Shown here: one piece after another, positions 7,277 to 16,500 of the stretch | How the letters are laid out: the number at the start of each line of letters is the position of its first letter | Position numbering within the stretch: position 1 is the stretch's first letter | Notes under the pieces: model-generated | Told to the model about the DNA's origin: nothing | Databases searched by the model: none | Seen by the model: the letters and a program-made list of their open reading frames with translations, nothing else | DNA from: UBA6382 sp963600315 | GTDB taxonomy: Bacteria > Bacteroidota > Bacteroidia > Bacteroidales > Bacteroidaceae | NCBI GenBank assembly: GCA_963600315.1 | Contig: CAVCAW010000029.1 | Span: 10,930 to 74,929, forward strand | Reading direction: 5' to 3' | DNA length: 64,000 nucleotides | Made by a program: the position numbers and the translations under genes

Positions 7277-8944
7277 ATGAAAAAAACTTATCTTATTGTT
7301 GCGGCTGCAGCACTGCTCACAGCAAGCTGCGCTGACGACAGCACGACAGGCGGCAACGACTTCGCCAAGAGCGCACCTATCGCTTTTGACATGCAGACTC
7401 CCGCTATGCTCAAGGCAACAGAGAGCGGTGCCACTGCCGCCACCAAGCTCGGAAATGAGTTTGTCGTATGGGGAGAGAAGAACGAAGGAGACGGCAAAAC
7501 GGCTACCTCGACAGAGAACCTCGTGTTTAAGAACTACAAGGTGCAATATACCGCAAGTAGCGCATACACCACTACCAGCAACACCAAGGACTGGGAGTAT
7601 GTGGGCTACACCCCATACACTAATGCTCAGGTATATCCTGCCATAGCCGACGGCACAAAACAGACCATCAAGTACTGGGACTACAGCGCCAGCAGCTACA
7701 CTTTCACTGCTGTGTCAGCTAAGCAAGAGGACATCACTAACGGCAAAGTGAAGATAACCAAGACTGAGACCGGCACCAACGGTGTCTACGACAAAGGTTA
7801 CACCATCGAACTGGCAGACGGAGCTACCACAGGCGACATCTATGTTGCTGACCGCAACGTCATCAGCAAGAGCAATGGTACTGACCGCACTGCAACCAAT
7901 GCCTACGGCGGCAATGTGACCTTCACCTTCCGCAGTTTCCAGACCAAGGTTCGCTTCGGTCTCTATGAGAGGATTCCCGGCTACAAGGTGAAGGTGACGA
8001 GCGTGAAGTTCGGCGGCACCGAAAACACTGCCAACTTCGGTGTTGACGGCAAGTTCATCACTGCCGGCACTGGCACCAAGTACACCGTTACCTATGAGGA
8101 CGGCACTAACAACACCACAGCCAACAGAGCAGTGGTAGCTGTAGACGGAACTTCTACAAGCACCAACACTCTGACGGGCGGCGCCAACATATTTGGAGAT
8201 GGCACTTACCTCGGCACTGCAGCCACTGCCCCTACCTACGATCAGGCAGGCGGTGCTTACACAGCCATTCTGCCTTACCCGGGCAACACCACCAACATGA
8301 AGTTGACCATCTCCTACGACCTCATCTCAGAGGATTCGGGCGAAAAGATATCCATCAAGGACAAGACAGCGGAAGTACCCGCTGCCTACTGCCAGTGGAA
8401 GTCCAACTATGCCTACACCTACCTCTTCAAGATTACCGACAACGCAGCTGACCTCTACCCCATCACCTTCGACGCTGTAGTAGAGACTGCCGAGGAGGGT
8501 ACGCAGGAGACTATCACCAGCGAGACCGAGCCTTCTATCACTACGTTCGCAACCAGCGGCAACACGGTGGTTACTGGCAACGACGAGTACAAGACAGGCA
8601 GCACTATCTACGCATCAGTAGTAGACGGTGGCACAGCGGTAACTCTGACCGACGCTACAGCCAAGGTTTACACCGTTTCGTCCACCGACGAGGCCAACTT
8701 CCCAATTACTGCTGCTTCGGTAGCTAATGCTATTGAACACGCATCAGTCACTGATGCCAAAATAACGGCTACAGCTATAACAGGTGCGACTATCGCGACT
8801 GTTGTACCTATGGGCGACGGCACAACAGCCACTCGCACTCTGTCAGCCATTTCATGGACAGCAGAGTCGGGCAAGACCTACGCTGTAGAGTACACCGGCA
8901 CAACAGGCAAGAAGACCTACAAGATAATCAAGATTGCTGACTAA
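7277..8944 (+). CDS. Fimbrillin family lipoprotein 2
   Basis: 555 residues, clearly paralogous to the preceding gene. Lipobox TASC (Cys18); the processing-region motif is TPAMLKATESGATAATKLG, with Lys46 where paralogues 1 and 3 have Arg. Shared motifs are WEYVGYTPY, IKYWDYSAS, VTFTFRSFQTKVRFGLYERIPGY and VPAAYCQWKSNYAYTYLFKI, then the second-domain start YPITFDAVVE. The Pro-rich interdomain linker of paralogue 1 is absent. The C-terminus (YAVEYTGTTGKKTYKIIKI) is a likely exchange or donor strand by analogy to FimA. It lies 91 bp downstream of gene 1 behind a hairpin, so it may be expressed at a different level. Confidence 0.88.
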   Translation: MKKTYLIVAAAALLTASCADDSTTGGNDFAKSAPIAFDMQTPAMLKATESGATAATKLGNEFVVWGEKNEGDGKTATSTENLVFKNYKVQYTASSAYTTTSNTKDWEYVGYTPYTNAQVYPAIADGTKQTIKYWDYSASSYTFTAVSAKQEDITNGKVKITKTETGTNGVYDKGYTIELADGATTGDIYVADRNVISKSNGTDRTATNAYGGNVTFTFRSFQTKVRFGLYERIPGYKVKVTSVKFGGTENTANFGVDGKFITAGTGTKYTVTYEDGTNNTTANRAVVAVDGTSTSTNTLTGGANIFGDGTYLGTAATAPTYDQAGGAYTAILPYPGNTTNMKLTISYDLISEDSGEKISIKDKTAEVPAAYCQWKSNYAYTYLFKITDNAADLYPITFDAVVETAEEGTQETITSETEPSITTFATSGNTVVTGNDEYKTGSTIYASVVDGGTAVTLTDATAKVYTVSSTDEANFPITAASVANAIEHASVTDAKITATAITGATIATVVPMGDGTTATRTLSAISWTAESGKTYAVEYTGTTGKKTYKIIKIAD

Positions 8945-8972
8945 GCAATCGCTCGCAGGCAAGACCTGACAG

Positions 8973-9006
8973 GCAGGACGGGGTTCGACTCCCCGCCCTG
9001 CTACCA
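8973..9006 (+). other. Hairpin mimicking the 3' third of a tRNA
   Basis: Between fimbrillin genes 2 and 3. CGGGG (8979-8983), loop TTCGACT, CCCCG (8991-8995) form a textbook T-arm. They are followed by a 7-nt strand CCCTGCT, then A and CCA (9004-9006), exactly the layout of a tRNA 3' end. No matching 5' acceptor strand, D-arm or anticodon arm was found upstream, so it is not a complete tRNA gene. Outer bases GCAGG/CCTGC (8973-8977/8997-9001) extend the stem. It could be a tRNA remnant, a processing signal or simply an inter-gene hairpin. Confidence 0.4.
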
Positions 9007-9122
9007 AAACAAAAAGATACAGTCCCCCACACACCACTGCGGCAAGGGCACGCTGGGCGACCGAGAGGGGAAAGAATAATACCAAGACCTGAGCGGGACG
9101 GTTTCGCTCATGCACAAACACT

Positions 9123-11150
9123 ATGTATAAAAGATTAGCAACATACCTCATGGCAGCACTGTCGCTTACGGCATGCGTAAACGACGAGGACAACAGCCCG
9201 TCAATCAGCGGCGGCAAGGGCGTGATATCGTTTGGTCCCGAAGTGTCGCCAATGCTACGAGCCACCCAGACGGGAGCCACCGCCGCCACCACGTTGGGCA
9301 ACAAATTCTACGTATTCGGTATCAAGAACGAGAGCCGCGAGGGTGCTGGCAACGTGAGCAACGAGAACCTCGTGTTTCGCAACTACAAGGTGGCTTACAC
9401 CACTGGCAGCGCCAACACCTCCACCACCAACACCAGCGGCTGGGAGTATGTGGGAGTGAAGCTCACCGACAACGAGGCTGCCAACCTGATGCCCAACCCA
9501 AGTGCCGGCGACAACACGCAGACGGTGAAATACTGGGACACCAATGCCGACGACTATACCTTCTACGCCATAGCCGTAGCGAACAACGACCTCGAGGACG
9601 GCAACGTGGCCATCACAAAGACCACCGACTACGCCTATAATGCCTATCGCAACGGCTACAGTGTAGCTCTGAAATCCACCGCCGACCCCACAGCCCTCTA
9701 CATAGCCGACCGATACAACGTCACTGCCACGGGCAGCGGTTCGGTCTATGGCGACAACGTGACATTCACGTTCCGCAACGCCATGGCAAAGGTGCGCGTG
9801 GCGATGTATGAGACGGTGCCGGGCTACACGCTCACCCTCGACGCTTTCCGCATAGCAGACAACAAGACAGTGCCCTCCTTCGGCGACATGACGACAGCTG
9901 CTACCGGTGCCTTCAGCGCAAACCTAGCCACCAACAAACCGGGCCACGACGGCACCATGACCGTCATCTACAAGGAGACGGGCGAGGGACAGAACATGGC
10001 GCAGGTAGCTTTTGATGCCACCAAAGACAACGTGCTCACCCTGGGCGACAACCTCAAGGCAGGCACACAGCTCACCAACACCTCCGCCACCGCCCTCTAC
10101 GACCATGCCGACGGCACGTACACCACGGTGTACCCCATGGAGGATAACAACAGCAACCTGAAACTGAAGGTGGACTTCACCCTCCACGCTACTACGGGCG
10201 AGACGATAAAGGTGACCGACGCTACCGCCGAGGTGCCCGCTGCCTACCTCAAGTGGAGACCGGGCTATGCCTACACCTACATCTTCAAGATTAGCGACCA
10301 AACCAATGCCACCGTGGGCAGTCTCACGGGTCTTTACCCCATCACCTTCGACGCAGTGATGATAACTGACGGAATAGGCGAGGAGGAGAAGATATCCACC
10401 ACGGGCACTGGCACCAATATCATCACCATGGGCTATGACCAGACTGCCAAGACCGTAGTGGTGGGCAAGGACGACTATGCAGAGGGCAACACCATCTACG
10501 CTTCAATTGTAGAGTCGGACAATATCGTCACACCCACCAACAGCAATGCAAAGCTCTACACAGTGACGACCAACGACCCCGACAACCACCCTGCCACTGA
10601 AGCTACAGTGGCAGAATACCTCACAGCATATGCCGCCGACAACACACTCATAGACCAGCCGGTGACAGCCTATGACATGACACTGCCGGCTGACGCCTTC
10701 GTAAACACAGTGCCGATCAGCAATGGTGACACACGCACACTGGACGCTGTGAAATGGACGGCTCAGAAGCACGTCTACGCTGTGGAATACACCAACGCCT
10801 CGGGTAGCAAGAGCTACAAGATAGTGAGGGTTGGCGGATATGACGGCAAGACTTCGGGCACACTGACGCTCAACCGCACCACAGTGAGCAACATGGGTGG
10901 AGACATCAAGCCTCTACTCAAAGTAGACGATGAGACTATAAGCAACCAAGATGTGACATACGCTCTCGACTATGCCGGCACCTACGGACTAGCCGTACCG
11001 ACGAGTGTCATCATAGACTACGCCGGTACCGACGAAATAACCGTCAGCGTTCCGGCAGGCACGGCAGCCACCACTGGCGGCAACAGCTACACCCTGATAG
11101 CCACCTATGGTCGCCGCACCTACACTACATCCTTTACAGTAAGCCAATAA
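9123..11150 (+). CDS. Fimbrillin family lipoprotein 3, with extra C-terminal domain
   Basis: 675 residues, the longest paralogue. Lipobox LTAC (Cys18), then SPMLRATQTGATAATTLG with Arg46, WEYVGVKLTD, VKYWDTNADD, VTFTFRNAMAKVRVAMYETVPGY and VPAAYLKWRPGYAYTYIFKI, then the second domain beginning YPITFDAVMI. Unlike the other paralogues it carries about 110 further residues (from GGYDGKTSGTLTLNRTTV to the C-terminus YTTSFTVSQ) that look like an additional Ig-like beta-sandwich. This may mark it as a minor, tip or adapter subunit rather than the stalk; that is inference. The stop is 9 bp before the next start, so the two are co-translated. Confidence 0.87.
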   Translation: MYKRLATYLMAALSLTACVNDEDNSPSISGGKGVISFGPEVSPMLRATQTGATAATTLGNKFYVFGIKNESREGAGNVSNENLVFRNYKVAYTTGSANTSTTNTSGWEYVGVKLTDNEAANLMPNPSAGDNTQTVKYWDTNADDYTFYAIAVANNDLEDGNVAITKTTDYAYNAYRNGYSVALKSTADPTALYIADRYNVTATGSGSVYGDNVTFTFRNAMAKVRVAMYETVPGYTLTLDAFRIADNKTVPSFGDMTTAATGAFSANLATNKPGHDGTMTVIYKETGEGQNMAQVAFDATKDNVLTLGDNLKAGTQLTNTSATALYDHADGTYTTVYPMEDNNSNLKLKVDFTLHATTGETIKVTDATAEVPAAYLKWRPGYAYTYIFKISDQTNATVGSLTGLYPITFDAVMITDGIGEEEKISTTGTGTNIITMGYDQTAKTVVVGKDDYAEGNTIYASIVESDNIVTPTNSNAKLYTVTTNDPDNHPATEATVAEYLTAYAADNTLIDQPVTAYDMTLPADAFVNTVPISNGDTRTLDAVKWTAQKHVYAVEYTNASGSKSYKIVRVGGYDGKTSGTLTLNRTTVSNMGGDIKPLLKVDDETISNQDVTYALDYAGTYGLAVPTSVIIDYAGTDEITVSVPAGTAATTGGNSYTLIATYGRRTYTTSFTVSQ

Positions 11151-11159
11151 CGCACAGCA

Positions 11160-12368
11160 ATGAAGGACACTACAAAGCACACCCTACGCAGACTGAGCAC
11201 CGCCGCCATCAAGACTACACTCATGGCGGCAGTGGTGGCAGCACTGCCCGGCTGCTCAGCCTCCGACGGAGACTCAACGACTCCCGCCGGCGAACTGCAC
11301 AGCATATCGTTCAGTACCTCGGGAGAGATGAAGCAACAGCTGAAATCGATGACCCAGACAGGACTGGAGACGCTGGGCTACGAGTCCATACTCCTCTACG
11401 GCTACAAGACCATAGAGTCGGAACTGCAGAACGTCATGCCGGGCTACACGCTCAACTACACTGCCAACTCCGCTAATTCCTCTGCCTCAAACACCAACGA
11501 CTGGGAGTATGTGGGGCAAGGCACCGACTATCTGGGCAACAAGCAGGAGATAAAGTACTGGGACGGCAACTCCAAGGACTACCGCTTCTTCGGAGTACTG
11601 CCAAAATACAAGGACAGACTGAAGTATAATGACGCCGCCATTACCTCATCGACCGTAGTGAGCGCCAGCGGCAACTTCAGCATGACCTTCGACGGACTGG
11701 AATATATGACTCTGACTGCCGACGGCAAGTACTACAATTCTGCCGGTACAGAGGTAGCCGAGAGCGAGATACCGATGTATGGCACCCTGTGGCAGGGCGA
11801 CCCCGCCACAAGCTACGACAGTCCCGTGCCCATATCGTTCGCCAAGCCCTACGCACTGGTACGCGTAGTATTCGAACGACCCGCCGGCACGACGACCACT
11901 GTATTGGGCAATGCCAGCGGCACCGACCACGCCATAACCTTCGGACCCAAAGACGGGTCTTCTCTGGCAGGTTCGGGCGTGGTGGACGTGAGCTGGTCGA
12001 TGACAGACACCCACGAGACAGCCACAGCCACGGCAGGCACTGCCACACTGCCCACCATGAAGCTCGACCCGCTGACACTCGCCGAGCAGGACACACGCTA
12101 TGTGGCATGGCCCGAATACTTGATGATACCCGTTAGCAATGCCGTGGACTTCAAATGCACTGCCCACATCCACACCACCAACTCATCGGGCACAGACGTC
12201 TACGACGAGCGCACCGCCATAGTGCCCGCAGCCTACATGGGGTGGCGCCCCGGTTTCGAATACACCTATGTGTTCAAGATAACGTCGACCAACTCGATGG
12301 AGTTCAGCCACGTGGTGGAAGTCTACACCAAGTGGCAAGCAGGCTATACCGACGAGACTACTTGGTAG
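11160..12368 (+). CDS. Fimbrillin family lipoprotein 4, short form
   Basis: 402 residues. A longer signal region ends in the lipobox LPGC (Cys32). The processing-region motif is QQLKSMTQTGLETLGYES (Lys62), followed by WEYVGQGTDY, IKYWDGNSKDYRFFGVL, PYALVRVVFERP and VPAAYMGWRPGFEYTYVFKI. It ends shortly afterwards and lacks the second domain (YPITFDAV) that paralogues 1-3 share. A subunit without that C-terminal part could be an anchor or terminating subunit; this is a hypothesis. It is 9 bp from gene 3 and 67 bp from the next gene. Confidence 0.85.
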   Translation: MKDTTKHTLRRLSTAAIKTTLMAAVVAALPGCSASDGDSTTPAGELHSISFSTSGEMKQQLKSMTQTGLETLGYESILLYGYKTIESELQNVMPGYTLNYTANSANSSASNTNDWEYVGQGTDYLGNKQEIKYWDGNSKDYRFFGVLPKYKDRLKYNDAAITSSTVVSASGNFSMTFDGLEYMTLTADGKYYNSAGTEVAESEIPMYGTLWQGDPATSYDSPVPISFAKPYALVRVVFERPAGTTTTVLGNASGTDHAITFGPKDGSSLAGSGVVDVSWSMTDTHETATATAGTATLPTMKLDPLTLAEQDTRYVAWPEYLMIPVSNAVDFKCTAHIHTTNSSGTDVYDERTAIVPAAYMGWRPGFEYTYVFKITSTNSMEFSHVVEVYTKWQAGYTDETTW

Positions 12369-12435
12369 GACGATACGCCCAACCTGATTAGGGCAGTTAC
12401 GACACCGACAAAGCACATACACACACATCGCAGAC

Positions 12436-13494
12436 ATGACACACACACTTCGCACAACAATCATACTGCCGGCTCTCACGCTGCTGGCACTACTCGCCAC
12501 AACGGCTTGCTCGTCGGACAACGACAGCGACCTGAGAGGCTCCAAGACCATAACGATAGACATTCCCATTGACATATACTCCGCAAGCGGCAGTCAAGGT
12601 CAGCTGAAAGCTACTGCCACGCAGGGCGATCCCGGCAATGATGCCAGTTTCAAAGCTCCGCTGTGGCTCTATGTAGTAGCCTTCGTATCGGAAAACGATG
12701 GTTCGGACTACGAGATACTGACCAAGACCCTCTCGTGGGCAGACGACGACGAAGCCAACGGAGAGTGGACCCTGCAAGACGAGGGAAAGCGCGAGGAACG
12801 CTGGCACAAGAACGTGCGCGTGACCTTCAACATCTCACGCGCCTTCAACAACTCGGTGGGAGCAAGCCGCGTCTACGCCATAGCCTCACGCACCGACTTG
12901 AGCACGCTGCTGCCCGCTGACATCACAAGTTTCACCAGCATGACTGACCTTGAAGGCATCACGCTCGACATGAGCAGCCTCACAGCCATCCAGCTGGGCG
13001 ACACTTACTCCACACCTGCCTACGACCGCAGCACACCGGCTCAGGCAAGCGACAACGGCAACATTGCCGAAAACAACAAGTCGCTGACCTGTAGCACCGT
13101 GAAGCTTTACCACGTGGCAGCCAAGACAGACTTCACATGGGAGGTGGACGCCTCACTGCGCAAGACTACCGAACTGAAGTCAATAGTGTGCACAGGACTG
13201 CCTACTACGTGCAAGGTGTTCAAACCGACAGAGAATCCCGTTGGCACCGCCACCGCCACCGTGCTGGGCACAGCCGCCGACAATGCGGCGGTGATAGTAG
13301 ACGAGGGCAACAAATGGACAGGTCGCGCTTACACTTACGTGCTACAGCCGCCCTCGCCCGGCACTGTGAACTACACCGTGACCTACGGCGGCAGCGCCGG
13401 CCGTGCCGAGACCAACAAGTCCTCCACCCCCGCAACAGGGGTCTACAACAATGTGTTTACGGGCTGGTATCGCATCACCGCTACGGTGAAATAG
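12436..13494 (+). CDS. Accessory pilus lipoprotein (pilin-like, family uncertain)
   Basis: 352 residues. Lipobox TTAC (Cys25); then TITIDIPIDIYS and a motif QLKATATQGD that resembles the processing region of the four fimbrillins upstream (Lys58). The body (LWLYVVAFVSENDGSDYEI, VTFNISRAF, SRVYAIASRTDLS) has the alternating hydrophobic pattern of fimbrillin-type beta-sandwiches, but the VPAAY..W..YTY signature is absent. The C-terminal strand is YNNVFTGWYRITATVK. By position between pilins and the giant secreted protein it is probably a minor subunit or anchor, comparable in role to FimE/Mfa2-type accessory proteins. I do not recognise the exact family. Confidence 0.65.
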   Translation: MTHTLRTTIILPALTLLALLATTACSSDNDSDLRGSKTITIDIPIDIYSASGSQGQLKATATQGDPGNDASFKAPLWLYVVAFVSENDGSDYEILTKTLSWADDDEANGEWTLQDEGKREERWHKNVRVTFNISRAFNNSVGASRVYAIASRTDLSTLLPADITSFTSMTDLEGITLDMSSLTAIQLGDTYSTPAYDRSTPAQASDNGNIAENNKSLTCSTVKLYHVAAKTDFTWEVDASLRKTTELKSIVCTGLPTTCKVFKPTENPVGTATATVLGTAADNAAVIVDEGNKWTGRAYTYVLQPPSPGTVNYTVTYGGSAGRAETNKSSTPATGVYNNVFTGWYRITATVK

Positions 13495-13566
13495 CCTTAA
13501 ACGCACACACTCCGAACACTTCACAAGAACAATATACACACGACAACAAAAATAACACGCTGATAT

Positions 13567-16500
13567 ATGCACCGCAAGACATTCTGTTTGCTGATACTGA
13601 TGGCACTGCTCTGCCACATAGGAGCAGCTGCCGACGAGATACGCTACGTAGCGAAGTACGGCTCGTATGCCAACGACGGCAAGACATGGAAAACAGCCAA
13701 GAACAACATACAAGACGCCATCAACGACCTCGTGGACAATGGTCTGACGGGCGAAGTGTGGGTGGCAGCCGGCACCTACACCCCTACGGAGAGTACGGAG
13801 TCGACGGGCGGTAGTACGCTCTATATGTCGTTTAAAATCCCAGCGGGCATCAGCGTCTACGGGGGTTTCAAAGGCGGCGAAAATGGAGAGAAGACGAAGG
13901 ACGAACGCGAGGTTCTTACACCCAAGTCTACAGGCAAGTTCTACAAAAACTACACTATTCTCTCTGGCGACCTCTCGTCGGCAGCCAAGTTTGAATGGAA
14001 CTACACCAAAGACCAGTGGAACACCTCATTCTACGGCAACTGCTACCACGTCGTGACCTTCGCCACTAACGGCTTCGATGCCACTACCGGCCGTGCCAAC
14101 CCCAACGGCGGCGGTTACCGGTCGGCACTGCTCGAGGGCTGCATCATTGAACACGGCAACGCCACCAATACCGAAATAACAGGTCGTCCGCACAATGCCT
14201 ACGGCGGCGGTGTCTACATGGTGGACGGTGCACATCTGAAGCAGTGCGTGGTGCGTGAGTGCGTAGCATCGCGCGACGGCGGCGGTATTTATATGGACGG
14301 TGGCGGCTACATAGAGCGTTGCTTCGTCACTGACTGCCAAGCATTGGGCATCGGCACAAACTACGGCTATGGCGGTGGTGTGTGCATGGACGGTCCCGAT
14401 AGCTACAAGAACGTACCGATGATTCAGCGTCAGTCGGGCATCTCGGGTTGCGTGGGCCGCATGGGTGGCGGTCTTGCCATCAAAGCCAACGACACCAACG
14501 GCAACAACAAATACAAAATAGCCTGCACCGCCATGATCATAGCCAACAACACAGCCACGACCGAGGCAGGCGGTGTCTATATGCTCAAGGGTGGCGCCAT
14601 CACCCAGACGACCATCGTCAATAACAAGTGTAATGGTGCCGGCGTGAGCATCAACGGAATGGCCACAGGCCGCTCAGCGGGAGTATACTGCCGCGACAAC
14701 GGTATACTCGCCAACTCCGTGCTGTGGGGTGGCAAGTGTGATGCCAACAACGACATTCAGTATGCCACCTCCCACTCGGGCAACAGCCAAGATTTGCGCC
14801 CCTACGTCATGTATACGGCGCTGACCAAGAGCGACTACACCGACTGGTCGGGCGTAATCAAGAACCACGCCTTCAAGGTGTCAGACTACAACACCCGTAA
14901 GGATGCCGAACAAGCAGGAGCCGTCATCAGCAGTTCGGAGAGTTTTCCCATGTTCTACCACCCGACACCCAAAGCTGGCTACATACACGAAAATCAACAG
15001 CACCAGTTCTTCATGAATCTGATTGATGGCATGACTGCTACCGACGAAAACGGTAATGCCATCACCGACCGTGAAGCTTACGACTTCCAGCCGACATCAC
15101 GCTCTGGTATCGCCCACAAGGGTGTGGCCGTTATCGACATCGACCGCGACAGGCAGACTCCTGCCATGGAGGTAGACTGGGATATAGTCGGCACACAGTT
15201 CAACTCGCGACCTACGCTAGGAGGCTATACCACCTCTTCCATTGCGATAAGGCCTGAGGTAGACGACGCCAACAAGAAAGTCAACTTCTACATAGACCCC
15301 AATGACAAGTCGGGTACGGAATACGACGACATCGGCAGCAGTTGGGACCAGCCGGTGCGTTTTCTCAACGACGCTCTAAGCTTTATCAGAGACGACCAAG
15401 CTCTCGACACACCCGTATATTGCAAGAGCGGCTATGCAATCAACGTCTACGTGAAAGAGGGTACGGTGGACAACACCAACTCGCGAACCACCACCCGCGT
15501 GCGCAAAACGGGATTCGTCATGCCAAGCAATACCACCCTACTCGGCGGCTATCCGAGCGGCAACACAGGCACCGACCTCACGGGCCGCAACAACAACGCA
15601 CACCCTACTACCATCACGGGTAACGTGCAGGACGACTACGACCTCAACGTGATTCACCTGCTGCGCTTCAACGAGGGAACAGAGAACACTACCATCGACG
15701 GCGTATACATACGCTACGCCAACGCCCGCAGCCAGATAGGTCGCGACGACAGCGGATACACCAAGGGTGGAGCCATCGCTATATATAACAGCAAAAACAT
15801 CAAGATTAGCAACTGCTTGATGGTGGGCAACACCGCCTCGGCAGGCTCAGCCGCATTTATCTACAAGTCGACCGGCATACAATTTGAGAACTGCATTATC
15901 CGCAACAACGAAAGCCGCGAGGTAGACGCTGACGGCAACTTCACGTCAAACACCGGCAACGTAGTGGTGGGTCAGGAGAGTGAGGTCTCATTCAACCACT
16001 GCGACTTCATACGCAACGTAGGTTTCGCCATCGACAGCTACGGCAAGACCAAGGTGACCAACTCTGTGTTCTACGGCAACATGAACCAACCTGTGGAGGA
16101 CACGCGCAACAACGAGAGCAGAGCCCTCTACGCCGTGCGCCTGCTGGACAACGGCACCTACTCGGGCGACCACAACCTCTATGACAAGAAGTCTGCCACC
16201 GCTGACTTCATGACCAAGCTGAGCGCCGACGAGCAGAAGACCAACGAGGCAATACTCACCTACGAATACAGCGAGACGTCGAACACCTACCCACGCTTCC
16301 TCAACCCTACGAAGAACGCAGGTGTCAACACCAACGGCGACGCTACCTACTACGGTCGCACCGTGTCATACATGCCACACAACAACAATCCCATGGTCAA
16401 CCGCGCATCGAAAATCGATGACGAGGGCAACGCTAACGACGACCACAGCAAATGGGGCAACGACATGATTGGCATCAGCCGCGACTTCGGCGGACTGCCC

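Noticed and set aside
8934..9006. Complete tRNA gene
   Set aside because: Only the T-arm and acceptor 3' strand are present; no 5' acceptor strand, D-arm or anticodon arm fits upstream.
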